From positions 33,501-97,500 of the forward strand of contig JAMWET010000746.1 of NCBI GenBank assembly GCA_024036415.1: a stretch of DNA of 64,000 bases, given 5' to 3'. Made by a program: the position numbers and the translations under genes. Below are positions 1 to 12,964 of the stretch, piece after piece. The notes beneath the pieces were generated by a model. That model saw only the letters and a program-made list of their open reading frames with translations, did not search any database and was not told the DNA's origin. The stretch comes from Prochilodus magdalenae (lineage: Eukaryota > Chordata > Actinopteri > Characiformes > Prochilodontidae). Position 1 is the stretch's first letter, and each line of letters begins with the position of its first letter.

Positions 1-3000
1 TGGTTCAAACTGAATGCATACAGTTTTAACCAAATCAGTTATTGCTGATGAAATCCAACATTAATTCACATAAAACACCCAAGAAGTGTGAATGAAAGAC
101 CCATGGGCCACAGCTCATCAAGGACACAAATCTAAATTTAACAGATCGGTGTAACTGTAATAAAACAAATCAGGCACATTTTGCTGGCTAACAGGTACAA
201 CCCAGGGAAATTTTTCAATGGGACATTACCCATTTACCTAAGATAAGTGAAGTCAAAAGTCAAGATTGCCAAACAACTAAAAGGTAGGAATGTATTTTTT
301 TGTACACACTTGTACACATTTCCGCATGGTGAGGCTCAGCTCTGCCCCAAGAATAGAACGGAAATGTTACATTTTTTATCTGGCAAAAATGGTCATTCCA
401 AGGATTCTCCTGTGTAATTTGTGTTAGACAGAAGACAGCATACCAGATTACCAGAAGACAAACATTCCACAGATCGCAGTTGTGAATGGAACACTGCATC
501 AAAAATTCAGTTTTTTCCAAATTCTGAAATCAACCGCAGCAATGGAATAAACCGGATGCTTTTTGGGGGCCATGGACGCCAAACAACTTGTTTAATTCCA
601 TAATACAATAAAATTGAAAGAATAAGGAGAATCCTTTTGCATATTTGCACATAAAAACACATCTAAATCTCTCCTCTGATTATCATACACTTTTACTCGT
701 AATGATGTCACCATGCTCATATTTTAGCTGCATACTGCTATGAGGTTTTACTGCTATGTGATTGAACGCTATGTTGTATTGCATTGTAATGTATTGTATT
801 GTACTGCTGTATTGTGACAAGTATGTAAGTCTATGGCTAGTGTGTTAGCTTGCAGCTACAGCACTACATTACAAAACAGAGCCTTTGTTTTAAATGTTCT
901 CTTATAATGCTGAATGCTTTAATAAACTGAAAATATTAACCTTTGGCTCATTTTCAGTCACTCCTTATGTTTGTGAACCATTATGATCACATACCTATTA
1001 ATCACTGCGCCTGAAAGCCCACAAATTCAACAGACTCTGCTGTCCTATAAAATGAAGCAGATTCCATCAAGGCTCTTTCAGCTGTCATGTCTAGTAATCC
1101 AGGGAGGTCAGAAAGGTTAAGCCTGTAAATAAAATCATGTGGTCACTGTGTATTTTTTCCAGCAGTTTGACACTGTATTCACTACGAGCTGGCTAATTGT
1201 AATGATAATCCATTTGGAAGAGATTTCGGATTTAGAGATTTAGAGTGCTTGGACTTCGTTAGGTTCATTCAAAAGGCTCTGGTAGCAGACGCCCATTCAC
1301 TGGCTGAACACTTGGCTGCACCAGATTTTAAGGTGTGGGCGGATGATTCACATCAGGCAAACAGAAAGTACAGACTAGGAAAAACAGAGCCAGCGCTTCG
1401 CAACAGAGACAGGAGATAATTTTTGGACAGACACAGAAAATGAATGATCACGTCAAGACTCATCTGGAGCTATGCACCCATATTGCAGCCTCTCATTAGC
1501 AGCCTTGATGAGTCACATCATCCCCCTCCTAATGTTATCACCACCCACCATCAACCCGTGTCAAACACACACACAACATCTGATGCCCACCTTCCATCCA
1601 GAAAGCATTTTTGCTTCCTGCTCCTTCGTATAATGTTAGATTGATGCTAACTTGCATTCTAGCAAAGCACAAAGCTTGTCTAGATGATGCCGTCCTTTTT
1701 AGCTTTTAAAGATTCAGCCTTCTTTACACTGAAAATTAGAGCTGTCACTATCAGTTATATTAGTAATCGAATCTACTCATTATCTAACCAATTTACAGAG
1801 TAATGAGGGTTTATAAAAGTTCTAATTATGTCATTTAATTGGGCACTTCGACCTAAAGGATGTGTTAAAAGCAGAAAATCTCACTCATTGACATGGACAT
1901 GCCACCTTTCAGTTTCTGCTCAGCTAGCAAGATCACTGCTCACTTACAAGACCACCAAGGTTTACCTTATGGGATCTCTTTAGATGATATAGATCATGGT
2001 GTGGCAAAAATAATCTGCTATTGCTTTAAAAACAGAATTCAGATTTGACCACATATCAGTTCATTCAGATCAGTTGAGAGTACAAATATTCACTTTGAAT
2101 ATGAACACTGAACGGACTACTCAGTTTACTATGCTTATTTTTACAATGTTTATAGTATGTATATTATTCTACGCAAATGTACAATTACAAATTACGCTGA
2201 ATATGCCAAGAAGATGACAAAGGATAAACAATACTTCTACTGGACCATTCATACACAAAAAGGTAGCTTAAGTTGCATAAAAACACAATTATGACAAAGA
2301 TGAATAAAAGAAATTACTTTTGTTCAGCAATTTATTAAATAAACTAAATATAAGTGATATACAATTATTTAGAACACTTGAATAGCCTGCAACAGCTAAA
2401 CCTGATTTGTAATGTTGTGCACATTCTTGGGAGTGAAAGTGCTCAGCAGCAGCACTGGCCCATGTGCAGAGAAATAGCAAAGGGTCTGGACTCTCTGCTG
2501 CTGGGCTGTCAGCAGAACTAATCTATGCCATGACTCACTGCTGATGAGGAGAGTCACTGCAAAAACCAACAGAGGAAATGCTGCATTTTGTACTGGTGTT
2601 GAATCCATCCATGTCTGGGTTTTTTATGTTGTGCACATGAATCTCTGTCACCAATGCAGAGGTGTATTAATGTGTTTTGCAAATGCAATGCAAAAGAACA
2701 AATGCAATTATGAAAGAAAACATATTGATCTTACGTCTAGCAAGAAATACTCTATAAAAGCAATATTCTATATTAAGAAGATCCACAAAGGGCCAGTTTG
2801 GTGTTTGCCAGTGGGTGCTTAAATTAGTTGTTTGCTAGACAACATTAAAGCCCAGTGGCACCAATCTTTTTGGTGTAGTTAGTTATGAACAGTAATTCAC
2901 CTTATCAAGTCGAGCTGTTTCCTCCTCTCTGTTTTACATCACAAGCAAAGCATTTCAAGTAGTTTTCTTAAATAACAAGGAACAAGGGCGTTCTTTCATA

Positions 3001-3109
3001 GCAAAAGTATCTACAAAAGACCAGTTTGGGTTTTTGCTGGTAGGCCCTAACATAAGTTAGGCTAGTTAGCAAATACCAAAAACACACAGCACCAAAGTAT
3101 GTCTTTTTT
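1..3109. other. AT-rich non-coding stretch
   Basis: I see no exon, RNA gene or complete element here. Short open frames exist on both strands but none has splice-site support, family resemblance or sustained codon structure. It may be intron or intergenic sequence; the window edge prevents a decision. Confidence 0.5.
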
Positions 3110-3320
3110 CATTTACATTATTTAGCTGGCGCTCTTATCCAGAGCGACTTACAAGGTTAACGATTACAGGTAGGCCAATGTAGTGTTAGGAGTCTTGCCC
3201 AAGGACTCTTATTGGTGTAGCACAACATAGTCACCCAGACCGGGATTCGAACCCCAGTCTCCCACATGTAGAGATGGCACTCTGGGTAGTGGTGTTACAA
3301 GCTTAGCTACACCAACCACC
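3110..3320 (-). repeat. tRNA-derived SINE (teleost)
   Basis: Read on the minus strand, the 5' part has a perfect Pol III B box (GGTTCGAATCC) preceded by a tRNA-like head containing TGTAGCTAAG. The body follows with CCTTGGGCAAGACTCC, and the 3' tail contains CTCTGGATAAGAGCG and ends TAATGTAAATG. The tail motif is widespread in teleost dispersed repeats. Order and orientation fit a SINE lying antisense to the given strand. I cannot assign the subfamily without a repeat library. Confidence 0.75.
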
Positions 3321-4726
3321 ATTTCTTTAATTAATGTTACTTACTCAACTGCAACTAAGTGTACCACTACAACTGCCATTTCTGCTTTTTCACTGCAAGT
3401 GGTAGAATGTCAATTGAGTAGTTTTTTGGATCTATTCAATCAAAATGGGTCAGCACCGGTGCATGCTGAAAAAACAAGAGCCTTACAAAATGATGACTAC
3501 AGAATGAAGCAATGCCAAATAGTGTGGCGTGATATGATATTTCTAGACATATTTGTAATACACAAATTGCATTACGATATTTTGATAAATTACTATATGT
3601 TGGAATTTAAAAATTAACCAGTACAACCACATAAAACAATACTACCAAAATGCTCAATATAATGTTATATGTTAAATGTTTATATACTATACTGCACTAA
3701 ATCCAAGCAAATACTGTCACCCAATGGTAAAGAGCCTACATAAAGGAGAAAGATGCAATCTACATATGAATGTATACAGATATATAAATATATACATACA
3801 TATATTTATATAGACACATGTATATATATAGACACATAAATACCTACAGATACATAAACATATAGATAGAAATCACCTTTCTTATTCTGCAGGGCCCTTT
3901 ACTATTGGGTTTCAATACACAGAAAAATGTACGATGACAAAAGGAATAAGCACTAACACATGAGACATACTAATATCAGAAACTAACCGATCAGCAACAC
4001 AACACTATCACTAAACAAATTCTGGTATTAATGATCTAGAAATGTTGTAGGATATCAAGAAACAAGACAAGAATAGCAATTATATCATTACCTTACAAAT
4101 CTCTTGGGACCTTTCTAAGGACAAATTACAAAAGGACTCCCACCAGACAGGATGTGTGTGTTCAGTTCTGATCCTTTAGGCTAGTGGATTAACACAGCCT
4201 AGAGGCTCTAAAACACTGGGCTTTCTCCTCAGCCTTTCATTTAGCAAACAGCCCAGCCCAAATAACACCAAGCACCTTAGAGGGAAAGAACTGCCATCTT
4301 GTTAGCAGGTAACACTAAATAATACTGAGCGTGTCTCCCTAGCTGTTTTCTCAGCGTAATTCATCTGCTTGAGCTGACGTATCTGCATCTGTTCACCCAA
4401 ACCTGTGTCCTGTTTTCCCTTTCTCTTCAACATTTGCATGTGTTTTCTGAGCTGGTGCCAAACAAAAAAATGTGCAGCGTTCTCATTTCAGAACATAAAG
4501 CTCACTCAAGGCTCTGCTACTGACACAAAGCACACAAGACGTAAAGAACAACTAAGGAGGCCATAGAGGAATTTAATTCATCCGCTTTAGTTCATAGAGA
4601 CCTTGAGTAAATGGCACAGTGGACAGGAAAACACGGAGAATGAGAGAGGTATGATAGAAGGAGGATTTTGGAGGAGGAAGAGAAAAGAAAGTAAGCTATG
4701 GAGAGAAAAGGAAGAGATGATAAAAG
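3321..4726. other. Non-coding, no recognised element
   Basis: AT-rich sequence with a short degenerate TATA/CATA-rich patch at about 3,770-3,860. No exon signature or known repeat was recognised. Confidence 0.45.
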
Positions 4727-4988
4727 GAGAAGAGAAGAGAAGAGAAGAGAAGAGAAGAGAAGAGAAGAGAAGAGAAAAAAAGCTGAAAAGAGAAAAGGCT
4801 GAGAAGAGAAGAGAAGAGAAGAGAAGAGAAGAGAAGAGAAGAGAAGAGAAGAGAAGAGAAGAGAAGAGAAGAGAAAAAAAGCTGAAAAGAGAAAAGGCTG
4901 AGAGGAGAAAAGGCTGAGAAGAGAAGAGAAGAGAAGAGAAGAGAAGAGAAGAGAAGAGAAGAGAAGAGAAGAGAAGAGAAGAGAAGAG
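4727..4988 (+). repeat. AAGAG pentanucleotide satellite with higher-order duplication
   Basis: Nearly pure purine on the plus strand: repeated GAGAA units broken by the insert AAAAAAAGCTGAAAAG at about 4,774 and again at about 4,874. The insert recurring with its flanks about 100 bp apart shows that the pentamer array was duplicated as a block. Long open frames on both strands here are a by-product of the 5 bp repeat having few stops. Confidence 0.95.
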
Positions 4989-5410
4989 GGCAGCTCTACA
5001 TATCTGTGTCTGTGAGAAAGAACAAAGCCTCAGTGAGTCACGTTTGCCATTGTAACAAATCTGCCCCTGTGTGCTGTCACCATGGACACACTGCACTCCA
5101 TCAGCTGTGCTCACCCATGATCCACACCGCATCCATTTTAGCCCCCGCCACCACAACCAAGCACTCCACAGCTCAACACTCATGCTGGACTGACAGCCCT
5201 CATTAACATGCTGCGCCACGTCAGGCAGTACAGTACGGTTTGGGATTATGTAAGATATTTTGCATCATGGTGGGAACTAATATGGATTTAACACAGAACT
5301 TCATGGGCTGCTAACCCTTAATGTGCAGTACACCGACAAGCCTACATGTTCTTGGTTGGGAAAGGTACATATTTTCGCTATATTTAAATAGCTCACACCA
5401 TAAAATAGAA

Positions 5411-5525
5411 GTTCCCAACCCTGGTCCTGGAGGACGCCCTGCCCAGGACATGTTTATGCTTTTCTGCACACCTGGTTTAACTTGGGAGGGGGATGTCAAT
5501 TAGTACATTAGTTGGATCAGGTACG
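5411..5525 (+). repeat. Dispersed teleost repeat (GTTCCCAACCCTGGTCCTGG type)
   Basis: Begins with GTTCCCAACCCTGGTCCTGG and ends with a GGATCAGGT segment. A degenerate copy in the opposite orientation lies at about 6,420-6,490 (AACCAGGTTGGGAAAC) and another minus-oriented copy at about 42,462-42,558. Three copies in one window show that it is interspersed. No coding potential. Confidence 0.65.
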
Positions 5526-8482
5526 TTGCGTTTGGGTACTTACTGGAAGGTTGTATATACCAGATAGTTGGCTGTATTGGAAATAGCATACTACATACTA
5601 CTCCTGTATTAAATCTGCCTTACAGTAGTATGGCGTATGCAGTATATGAGCAGATTAAGAAATCTGTAGCCTAGTGCACTGGAGATACTCGAATAGTGTT
5701 CTACTCTAGTCAGTGTTTCTAGTATACAGGGGGAGCTATCTTAATGGTGTACTGCATCCCATCATGCACTGCGGCCTCACTAGCTCTCAGCCTGCTGCAG
5801 CCAAAGAAAATGGCAGCAGGTAACACTGGGGAGCAAAACACAGCCCGAGTATAAATGTGGGGATCTGAGGATTAATAAAAGATGAACTCGCTTTAGAGGA
5901 TCAGATTTAGAGTGAAATAGCCGAGGGTAGCTAACAGCTAGGCTATACGTATTTCCCGCGAACTGAGCAGCAGCTAGCTCTAAACAGTGGATACAGTAAT
6001 AACAGCTCTGAGGTAAATGTGAGGTATTAGTATACCACACTGTAGGTCAGAATTTCTTACTGTAATGCATACTACACACAGAGGATGTATACAGTATGCA
6101 GTACCTACTACTGTAGTATCCAGTTTGCAGTATAGCAGTGTGCCATTTCAAACACAGCCCCTGTATGGGTGCTTGTTTATAAAGATGCCCACTGCATGAA
6201 CAAAAGAAAGCATGAAGGCTCAGATCATACAATTCTGCTCTTTCTGTGCTGCCTTAAGAAGCACATAGATCTAATAGGAGCACATCAGGTATGTTTTTTA
6301 CTTTTATTAGAAGGTTATCGTTTTTCACTTACATAAATATAAAAGGTGGCATTATATTTCATATTGTATCACCTAGAAACCCAAGGTTGTAAACGTCTTT
6401 GTTGGCAGTTCAAGTGCGATTTGTGAGATGAATATAGTGTAAGACATGAACGGCAGAGGTTTTCCAGAACCAGGTTGGGAAACAATGCCTTGGAGGCTTG
6501 GAGAGGGTAGAGGTCACTCTGGACACGCCTTTAATTTTGGCTTCTGCCTATACTGCTATTCGAGTGGGTGACTGATATATACCTTGGTAAAAACTGCCTT
6601 AGTAAATAGGACTCTGTTAGAGCTCCTGTTAAGCCTCTGTTAAGCCCCTCCTCCTGATGAGGCCTGTGTGCTCTGACTTGTCTTAGTTTGGGCCCATCTT
6701 GAAACTCGGCTAGAACAAGTTGGTAAGTCGGACATTTCACAGTGGTGGGTATTTATTTTTTAACGCTCTGTGTGTTGTGAGAGGGCATCCCAAGTTTGCT
6801 TTGGCCTTTTTGGTAGAAGAGAGCTTCTCCCCACTGTATATATCTTATAAGTCTGCAGACCGTTTATATGCACAAAAAGCTACGTAACACTCTAAAGGAA
6901 AAGTGAATAAACCGCTTTATTTTCACATGTGAAAAAAAGCCTGTACCAACATTATAAGTGGAAATCAAACAGCAAAATGTAGGATTTTTGCGGCTAGCAA
7001 ATAAATTTATGCGTCAGAAACCAACAAAATACTATTTTTATCAAAAAAGACAACAATTTATTCAACAGGCTCAAATGGGATTTGCTAGCATAGTTTACTA
7101 GGGGTGCAGTGGATCTTGCCCATGAGAACAGAAGAATTTCTTCTGCCGAAAAGCTCACGACTCCACTGCAGGGATTAAGAAGAAGGAGAGATTATGATGC
7201 TGCTGCACCCAGGCTCCCTTGACAGCGTACACTGCCGTTTCTGAGTGTAAAATCATGTATTTTCCTGCAACCTTTAAAGTGGAGCTATCTGAGCCAGACC
7301 TTGCTTAGCTTCGTTGTCATGAGAAAATTTAATAAAATGTTTATAGGAGAAGAAATTTACAAGGTAACAAGAAGTAATTATTATTACTTACATTATTACT
7401 GAGACAGAGCAAAACACAGAATCCGAAAATCCAGAAAAGGTGTCTTGCTCTGAGAAAAACACAAACCGCATGTTACTAAGGAAGTGGTGCCTCAAGTTTA
7501 CCTAATCTCAATCTGTGACCTTATGCAATTTAACCGCAATATCAATATTAATTATGTCATCAATAAGGCAAATAACCAATTGATCATCAAATTACTAATC
7601 TGTTTCTTCTATCATTTTACGGTATCAAAAACCTATGCAGCCAATTCAATAGATTTTCTCCTCTACCATCTACCATTCATTCTCACCTCTCTAGACCCAA
7701 CACAGCGGCAAGCCATGACTTGGCCAGTCCAGAAATAGCTCTACCCAATGGTCATCTGGAAACAGATCACATGACATGCGGACCCCAGCCGAGAAGAGCA
7801 TTGATTCCAGAAAAGCCATTTCCCTCCACATTTTTCCTACCATCGTTCTCTGCCTCGTTACAGGGTTTCTCTCAAGGTTACATAGCAAAACCCATTGCAG
7901 GATGAAAAAAGAGGGCTTCAGTTAATACAGCTTCTCAAACAGAGACTTGGTAGACTAGAATAGCACTGACAGGTAAGATGAACTTCTGATGAACTCATGG
8001 TGAACAGCTACCAGGAGAGCCCTTAGGGAAAAAAAGCTGTGTTCGCTAAGAGCCCATTAGATCAATGTTTGGAACAAGTGTTTAGTAGGAGCATCTGTAA
8101 TTTGATTCTGTATCCACATCTGGGAAAACCAATGCTAAATACTGGATGTCTAAAGAACAGAGAGAAAACATTACACCACAATTTGCATGAGGATTTTGTT
8201 ATGAGGTCAAATCAAAGAGCACAAGAAACATTACGGTGTTCTTATGCAACAGAAGCAGAAATATGCACTGTATGTTCCAGCAACATTTAACACGCTTTAA
8301 TGGAAGAATATTAACATGTTTGTCACCATCTAGCTATCATTATCTAGTACTTTACCATGACAGGCTATTAATCACAATCATGATTACTCACATGCAGTCA
8401 ATTCTGTTTCAAACTGATTAAATGCAAAGCCATATAGAAATGTAATAGTTATACAATTCAAATATCCCTTTATACCAGCATA

Positions 8483-8485
<3 letters not shown>
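5526..8485. other. Non-coding, scattered repeats
   Basis: Contains the degenerate inverted copy of the GTTCCCAACC repeat at about 6,420-6,490. Otherwise I recognise no exon or element. The longest open frames are below 90 codons and lack junction support. Confidence 0.45.
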
Positions 8486-8556
<71 letters not shown>

Positions 8557-8560
8557 TGTA
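8486..8560. repeat. Compound (TA)n(TG)n microsatellite
   Basis: About 30 bp of alternating TA runs directly into about 45 bp of TG with one GGG interruption. Confidence 0.95.
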
Positions 8561-9885
8561 ACACATATGAATATATTAAAATATATATACAATATATATA
8601 TGAAGTATTATTTAAATGTGGCTGTAATACATGACTTATATATACTATATTCACGTTACATAGGTACATAGATATATAAATATTTGTATATGTGATCCAT
8701 AGTTTATGCATAAATGTATTCCCCCACCAATCAGACATATATAATCACTGTCCAAATACGAACAAGTGGACAGGTTTACTGGCGAGGGCAAAAACATTCT
8801 TTATTTTTAATGTAAGTTAAAATAAAGAGATTTCATTCCGGGCCATTCTGGACTTTCATGGGTCAAATCATTATTACAAATGTTCCCCTCTGTCTTTAGA
8901 CATATATATGATCCACTTATTATGCAAATATGGCCAACATTTGGCAATTACATATATTTTGAATCCAAAGCCTAACTGTTTATGAGATTTGTTGATCTAT
9001 GTTCATGTATCAAATGAGAAAAGCCATAGAAAAGCATTATCCATTCAGCGTCCATGGAATCTGTCAATGAATCATGACTGTATCCAGGCAAACCTCTATG
9101 TGTGATGTCTTTTGCCTACAAGGTGAAGAGAAAGTGATGTAACACTGCAAAAAACGGCATTAACCGTCAACCAAACCCATTTTTGTCTGCCAGGGAAAAC
9201 CCAGTCTTCCACTGGTTGCCATCCTTTAGCCTACGTTTGCTGCAAGGTCATTTTGCTGCTGAAGAACCTAAATGGCATGTTTTTAAAAATCTAATTCCAG
9301 AGTGTATTAAAGAAATAGCATTAGTCAACGTGTTATAACAGGTTATAATCGAAATAAATCCAAATATAGTCTACACCAGCCCTCCAAATTTGCATGAACA
9401 GACATGCTAACCTATTCTAGGATCGTCAGACACGAAGGTGAAGGGGCGAGGCTAAAGCTAACCTTACTCCTCAGTTTAACTCTCGATGAAATGATCGTTT
9501 AATTAGCCGGAGCTTCCGTTTTTTCAACATTTTGTGGCAGAATATAGTTTAATGTCGAAGTATATGTAAAAAATGGGACGTAAAAGCCGATTTTAAGACC
9601 GGACATCATGAGTATTTCCTTACCTCAGAGTGCTGCTGTGTGCCCAACCGTCATCTTTCAGTCAGTAACGCTAATTTGAATAACAGGGATGCGGGAGGCG
9701 CGTGACCGCACTGAGATTTTTATTTATTTATTTTTTATTTTGCATTTTTTAAGAAAAACCATCGCATCATACTTATATTTTGAAGCAAACATTTGTAAAA
9801 CTATAAATTAAATTCAACGTTGTGCTGAAAGCTATGACTAAAACGTATTGACACCAGCTCGTGTCTTAAAATGAATTAGCCTTAC
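8561..9885. other. Non-coding; possible intron
   Basis: AT-rich sequence without a recognised element. On the minus strand a second donor-like junction, CTCTGAG then GTAAGGAA, sits at 9,623/9,624. It could be an alternative first-exon end of the putative minus-strand gene described at 9,886-10,130. Confidence 0.35.
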
Positions 9886-10130
9886 CTTTAATATGACTGG
9901 CTGTTCGTGGACGCTTCCTTCTTCGTTCGGGTCGCTTTAATGGAAAAAAAAGGCTGTTGAATGCAATAGCTGTCTTTTTCGTGAAGATGTGGGAACCGTG
10001 TGGTTTCTTCAGCGCATCCCTGGTAGAGGAGAGCAGTGCGTGTGCGGAGGGTGCTGCCTTACTACACCGCGCACTTCTTGGAGTAGCTCCCCCCGCTTCT
10101 CTACCGTAGGACTGTACCATTCACCTGTCC
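9886..10130 (-). other. Candidate non-coding first exon of a minus-strand gene
   Basis: The minus strand here is locally CpG-richer than its AT-rich surroundings and ends at a strong donor, CATATTAAAG followed by GTAAGG (donor G at 9,885). An 84-codon open frame covers it, but its composition (basic, low complexity) resembles no protein I know. If real, the gene body would continue to lower coordinates and out of the window. I located no acceptor exon, so this is a prediction from one splice site and base composition only. Confidence 0.25.
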
Positions 10131-11054
10131 GGAAGGGGTGCGTCGTAAATCTTATCCGCAGTTAATATAAAATGTGCTTAAAAGTATGCACAGATTTTTG
10201 GGTTACTGGTATAATCTGTAACCCCACGATTGATCTCTTAAGAGTATGTTTTTAAACTTAACAAAAAAACCGTCATATTAGCTACCCCTTGATAGGCGTC
10301 GTACCCCCCAAGGGCAAGAACCAACATGTGAGGTATCTCATATAAAGGAAGGTCGTATTCTGCACATATGTACCATGTAAGGACGTACAGAGTGGGGGGA
10401 GTGCTCGTGCACGTGCGCTTGCTCGTGCTCATAATTTAGCCGTGGAGACCACTGGGGGTGCTTTTCAGTGGCGTCCTTCTTTTGAAGACCACCACCAGCA
10501 CGCCCCCCTCCACCTTCCCCCACCTAAAAAAAATAATCGTGTATTTAGTGAAATGTACTTTATAAATCAGCGGTGGTCTTAAATCTATCTGTAGCTGAAA
10601 TGCATTGATCCAATCAATATGTACCCAGCGTGGACCTAATGCTTGCACACAACATCCGTAGGGTTGGTTCAGATGTTCAAACAGGATCAAAGGTCATATC
10701 TCCAGGCTGCTGGCCCTGAATAGCAAAGTAACGCTTTTACTCAGTTCCCTTATGACCTGTACATCTACACCTGGCTACTTCACATGTTACTGATAGAGTG
10801 TATGGTGTTTTTTGGGGGAGGTGGAGACTGGCTTACCTTATAAGCAATTTAATGTCTTTGCTGGCTGGCATCATATTAATTAAAAAGCTGCTTTAAGATG
10901 CCTTAAAAAGGAACTCCATTTTATTCACATGGCTGAGATGTGAACAAAGTCAGTCAGAGTGGTTTGGTGTAAAAAGCTCCAAAACCTGCCTAATCAGAGT
11001 TGTTCAGTGGTGGTGATAGGATTACCACTATTATAGTAACATCAATATTACATA
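10131..11054. other. Non-coding, no recognised element
   Basis: Includes a C-rich patch at about 10,495-10,520 and, at about 10,950-11,030, a segment related to dispersed sequence seen again near 32,935-33,050 and 52,915-52,960 (core CAGTGGTGGTGATAGGA). No exon signature. Confidence 0.4.
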
Positions 11055-11609
11055 TACACACATCATCAAAAAATAGTTACACCCAGAAGGAATCAGCCGG
11101 TTCACATTTGGCTGCACATGGGACATAAGTAAGGACAGGCCTGATCACTGCACCTGTCTGACCCAACAGCCACGATTGTGGACATTCAGTGAACAGTGAT
11201 GCCCTCCATCGGTCATCCTGTTAGTGGCAGCACCATTAGCAGACGGCTGCACGATGTAAGACTGAATGGACCTGTTACGATGACTGTCAACGTCACCAAA
11301 GACTGCAATTAAGTTCTGCCAGACTGTCATGGAGTGATCCAGAAAGGCAGCGGGTCATATTCAGTAATGAGTTCCTTTTGTCTCAGGGAAGATGGCCAAC
11401 TAATCTGTGTGTGGAGGCACCATGGTCAGTGCCAAGATGAGCGGTTGTTATCATGTGTCACATGTCCAGAAGGTCATACTGAGAGACACTACTTTTGTAT
11501 GTGTATCTCAATAAATATTACCCATATCAGTCTAAATTCATCTTCATTTATTATTCCAGAAATCCCACATGTTCTTCTGGGTGCAGCTAATCTTTTAATG
11601 AGGAGTGTA
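11055..11609 (+). mobile_element. Tc1/mariner-like non-autonomous copy, family A, copy 1
   Basis: Starts with a TACACACATCATC end followed by ACCCAGAAGGAA and closes with the inverted counterpart (TTCTGGGTGCAGCTAATC ... GAGTGTA). The interior matches the other family A copies, including CCTGTTAGTGGCAGCACCATT and a degraded transposase remnant (GTGGAGGCACCATGGTCAG). At about 555 bp it is far below the size of an autonomous Tc1 element, with frameshifts and missing blocks. Family A copies also occur at 12,965, 16,810, 48,500 and 61,709. Confidence 0.85.
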
Positions 11610-12964
11610 AACAACAGATCTGCCCTGGCTAATGGAAAATGTTTGCTGACTATTGTGATTATTTAGCTGTCACCATTAGTAAATCGCTCTGTTATTTAAT
11701 TAACTACTTTGTTATTTCATTAGCCTGCAGTATTTTCTTTTGCCCAGGAGTATTTAAAGGAGCAATGTGTAAGTGCACATAATATTAATTTGAGTTTTTG
11801 TGTAGTATATAGTGCAGGTATCAATGTCAAACTTAAGTATGCTCAAAAATCCACAACGCACATTTAGAACCAGTTGATTTTAAGTCTGGTAATGATGGAC
11901 ACTATTGTCCCACAATGCAATGGAAACGGAAAAGGGAGGAGTGAGGGCAGCCCCAACGGCCATGTCACTGTGGCTGCAGTGATGGCAGCCCAGAGATGGT
12001 TATTAAATGTGAGTTTAACCCAAATCTGCCAAAACGGCTAGTAAAAATAAACGTATTCCATTAAAAACAAAACTCAGCCAGATCAACCCTTAGAGTCCAG
12101 TTTAGTACGACACGAGTTCATCACTTCCTGTTAGTAAGAAATGGTGGAGTATTAGTGTAGTACACATTTGAGACACAGCCCAGTTCTACAAAGAAGCAGT
12201 CATGACGGTGCAAACCTGCCAGCCACATAGGCTTTTGAGAGGCGCTTGGTGCCTTTCTCTGCTGGGGTATGAAGCAGTAGTGTGGGTTTGTGTGGTTACC
12301 ACTAACTGAAGTTGTATAGCTATCCCAGCCATTCAGTAGCGCTGAGCAGTACATTCGCGCAAAATGGCTACTGTGTCTTGTTCTGTGCTGAGAGGTATTC
12401 AGATGGTTGCATTCTCACCCCCAGTAAATCTTACACACCCCACCTTTAAAAGCATTCACTGATCTGATCACTCATTGACATCGGTAGCTGGCTGTTGGCA
12501 AGAATCCCGTGCACAGCCTTCATTGAATTGTCCCGCAGTGACAGTAAGGCACAGCAGGTGAGACCTGTAGCTAAGGGTGGATATTTCAGACGCAACTCAG
12601 TCGCTCTGATCCAGTTGGCTGGGCTAATGCAGTGCTTAGCAACAGGCAGTGTGATGATGTGACCGGATTTTTAAATAAGGCTTCATGCGTGTTCGTGCTA
12701 TGCCACCAGTAAGGAGTGGATCTAGTGACATCTGTCAGCATTGAGGAAAATCACAGCTCAGGCTTTGACCATATATCATCTACACCAGCGTACTGAGACA
12801 TTGACATTCCATGATTATTGTTTTATAGTTTTAGCAATATACCCTGATAGATGATGAGCAGTGTCTCAGCTATAGTCTCATTCATGTGACAGATTTTTTT
12901 GTCGTTTACATGTTTTAGTTTATCAACATTCTCTCACTACAATACCCAGCATGCATTATGCAAA
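11610..12964. other. Non-coding between two Tc1-like copies
   Basis: At about 12,455-12,660 an ATG-less plus-strand frame stays open for about 65 codons and contains a donor-like CAG/GTGAGA, but it has no recognisable domain. Nothing else identified. Confidence 0.4.

Noticed and set aside
3110..3320. A tRNA gene, because of the perfect B box on the minus strand
   Set aside because: The tRNA-like head is followed by a SINE body and tail, and the cloverleaf is not completed.
4587..5219. 210-codon minus frame rich in Ser-Leu-Phe and a 104-codon plus frame rich in Arg-Glu-Lys
   Set aside because: Both follow the AAGAG satellite; no conserved non-repeat part.
12455..12660. ATG-less frame of about 65 codons with a donor-like CAG/GTGAGA
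   Set aside because: Length is within chance for this amount of sequence, and no acceptor, partner exon or homology was seen.
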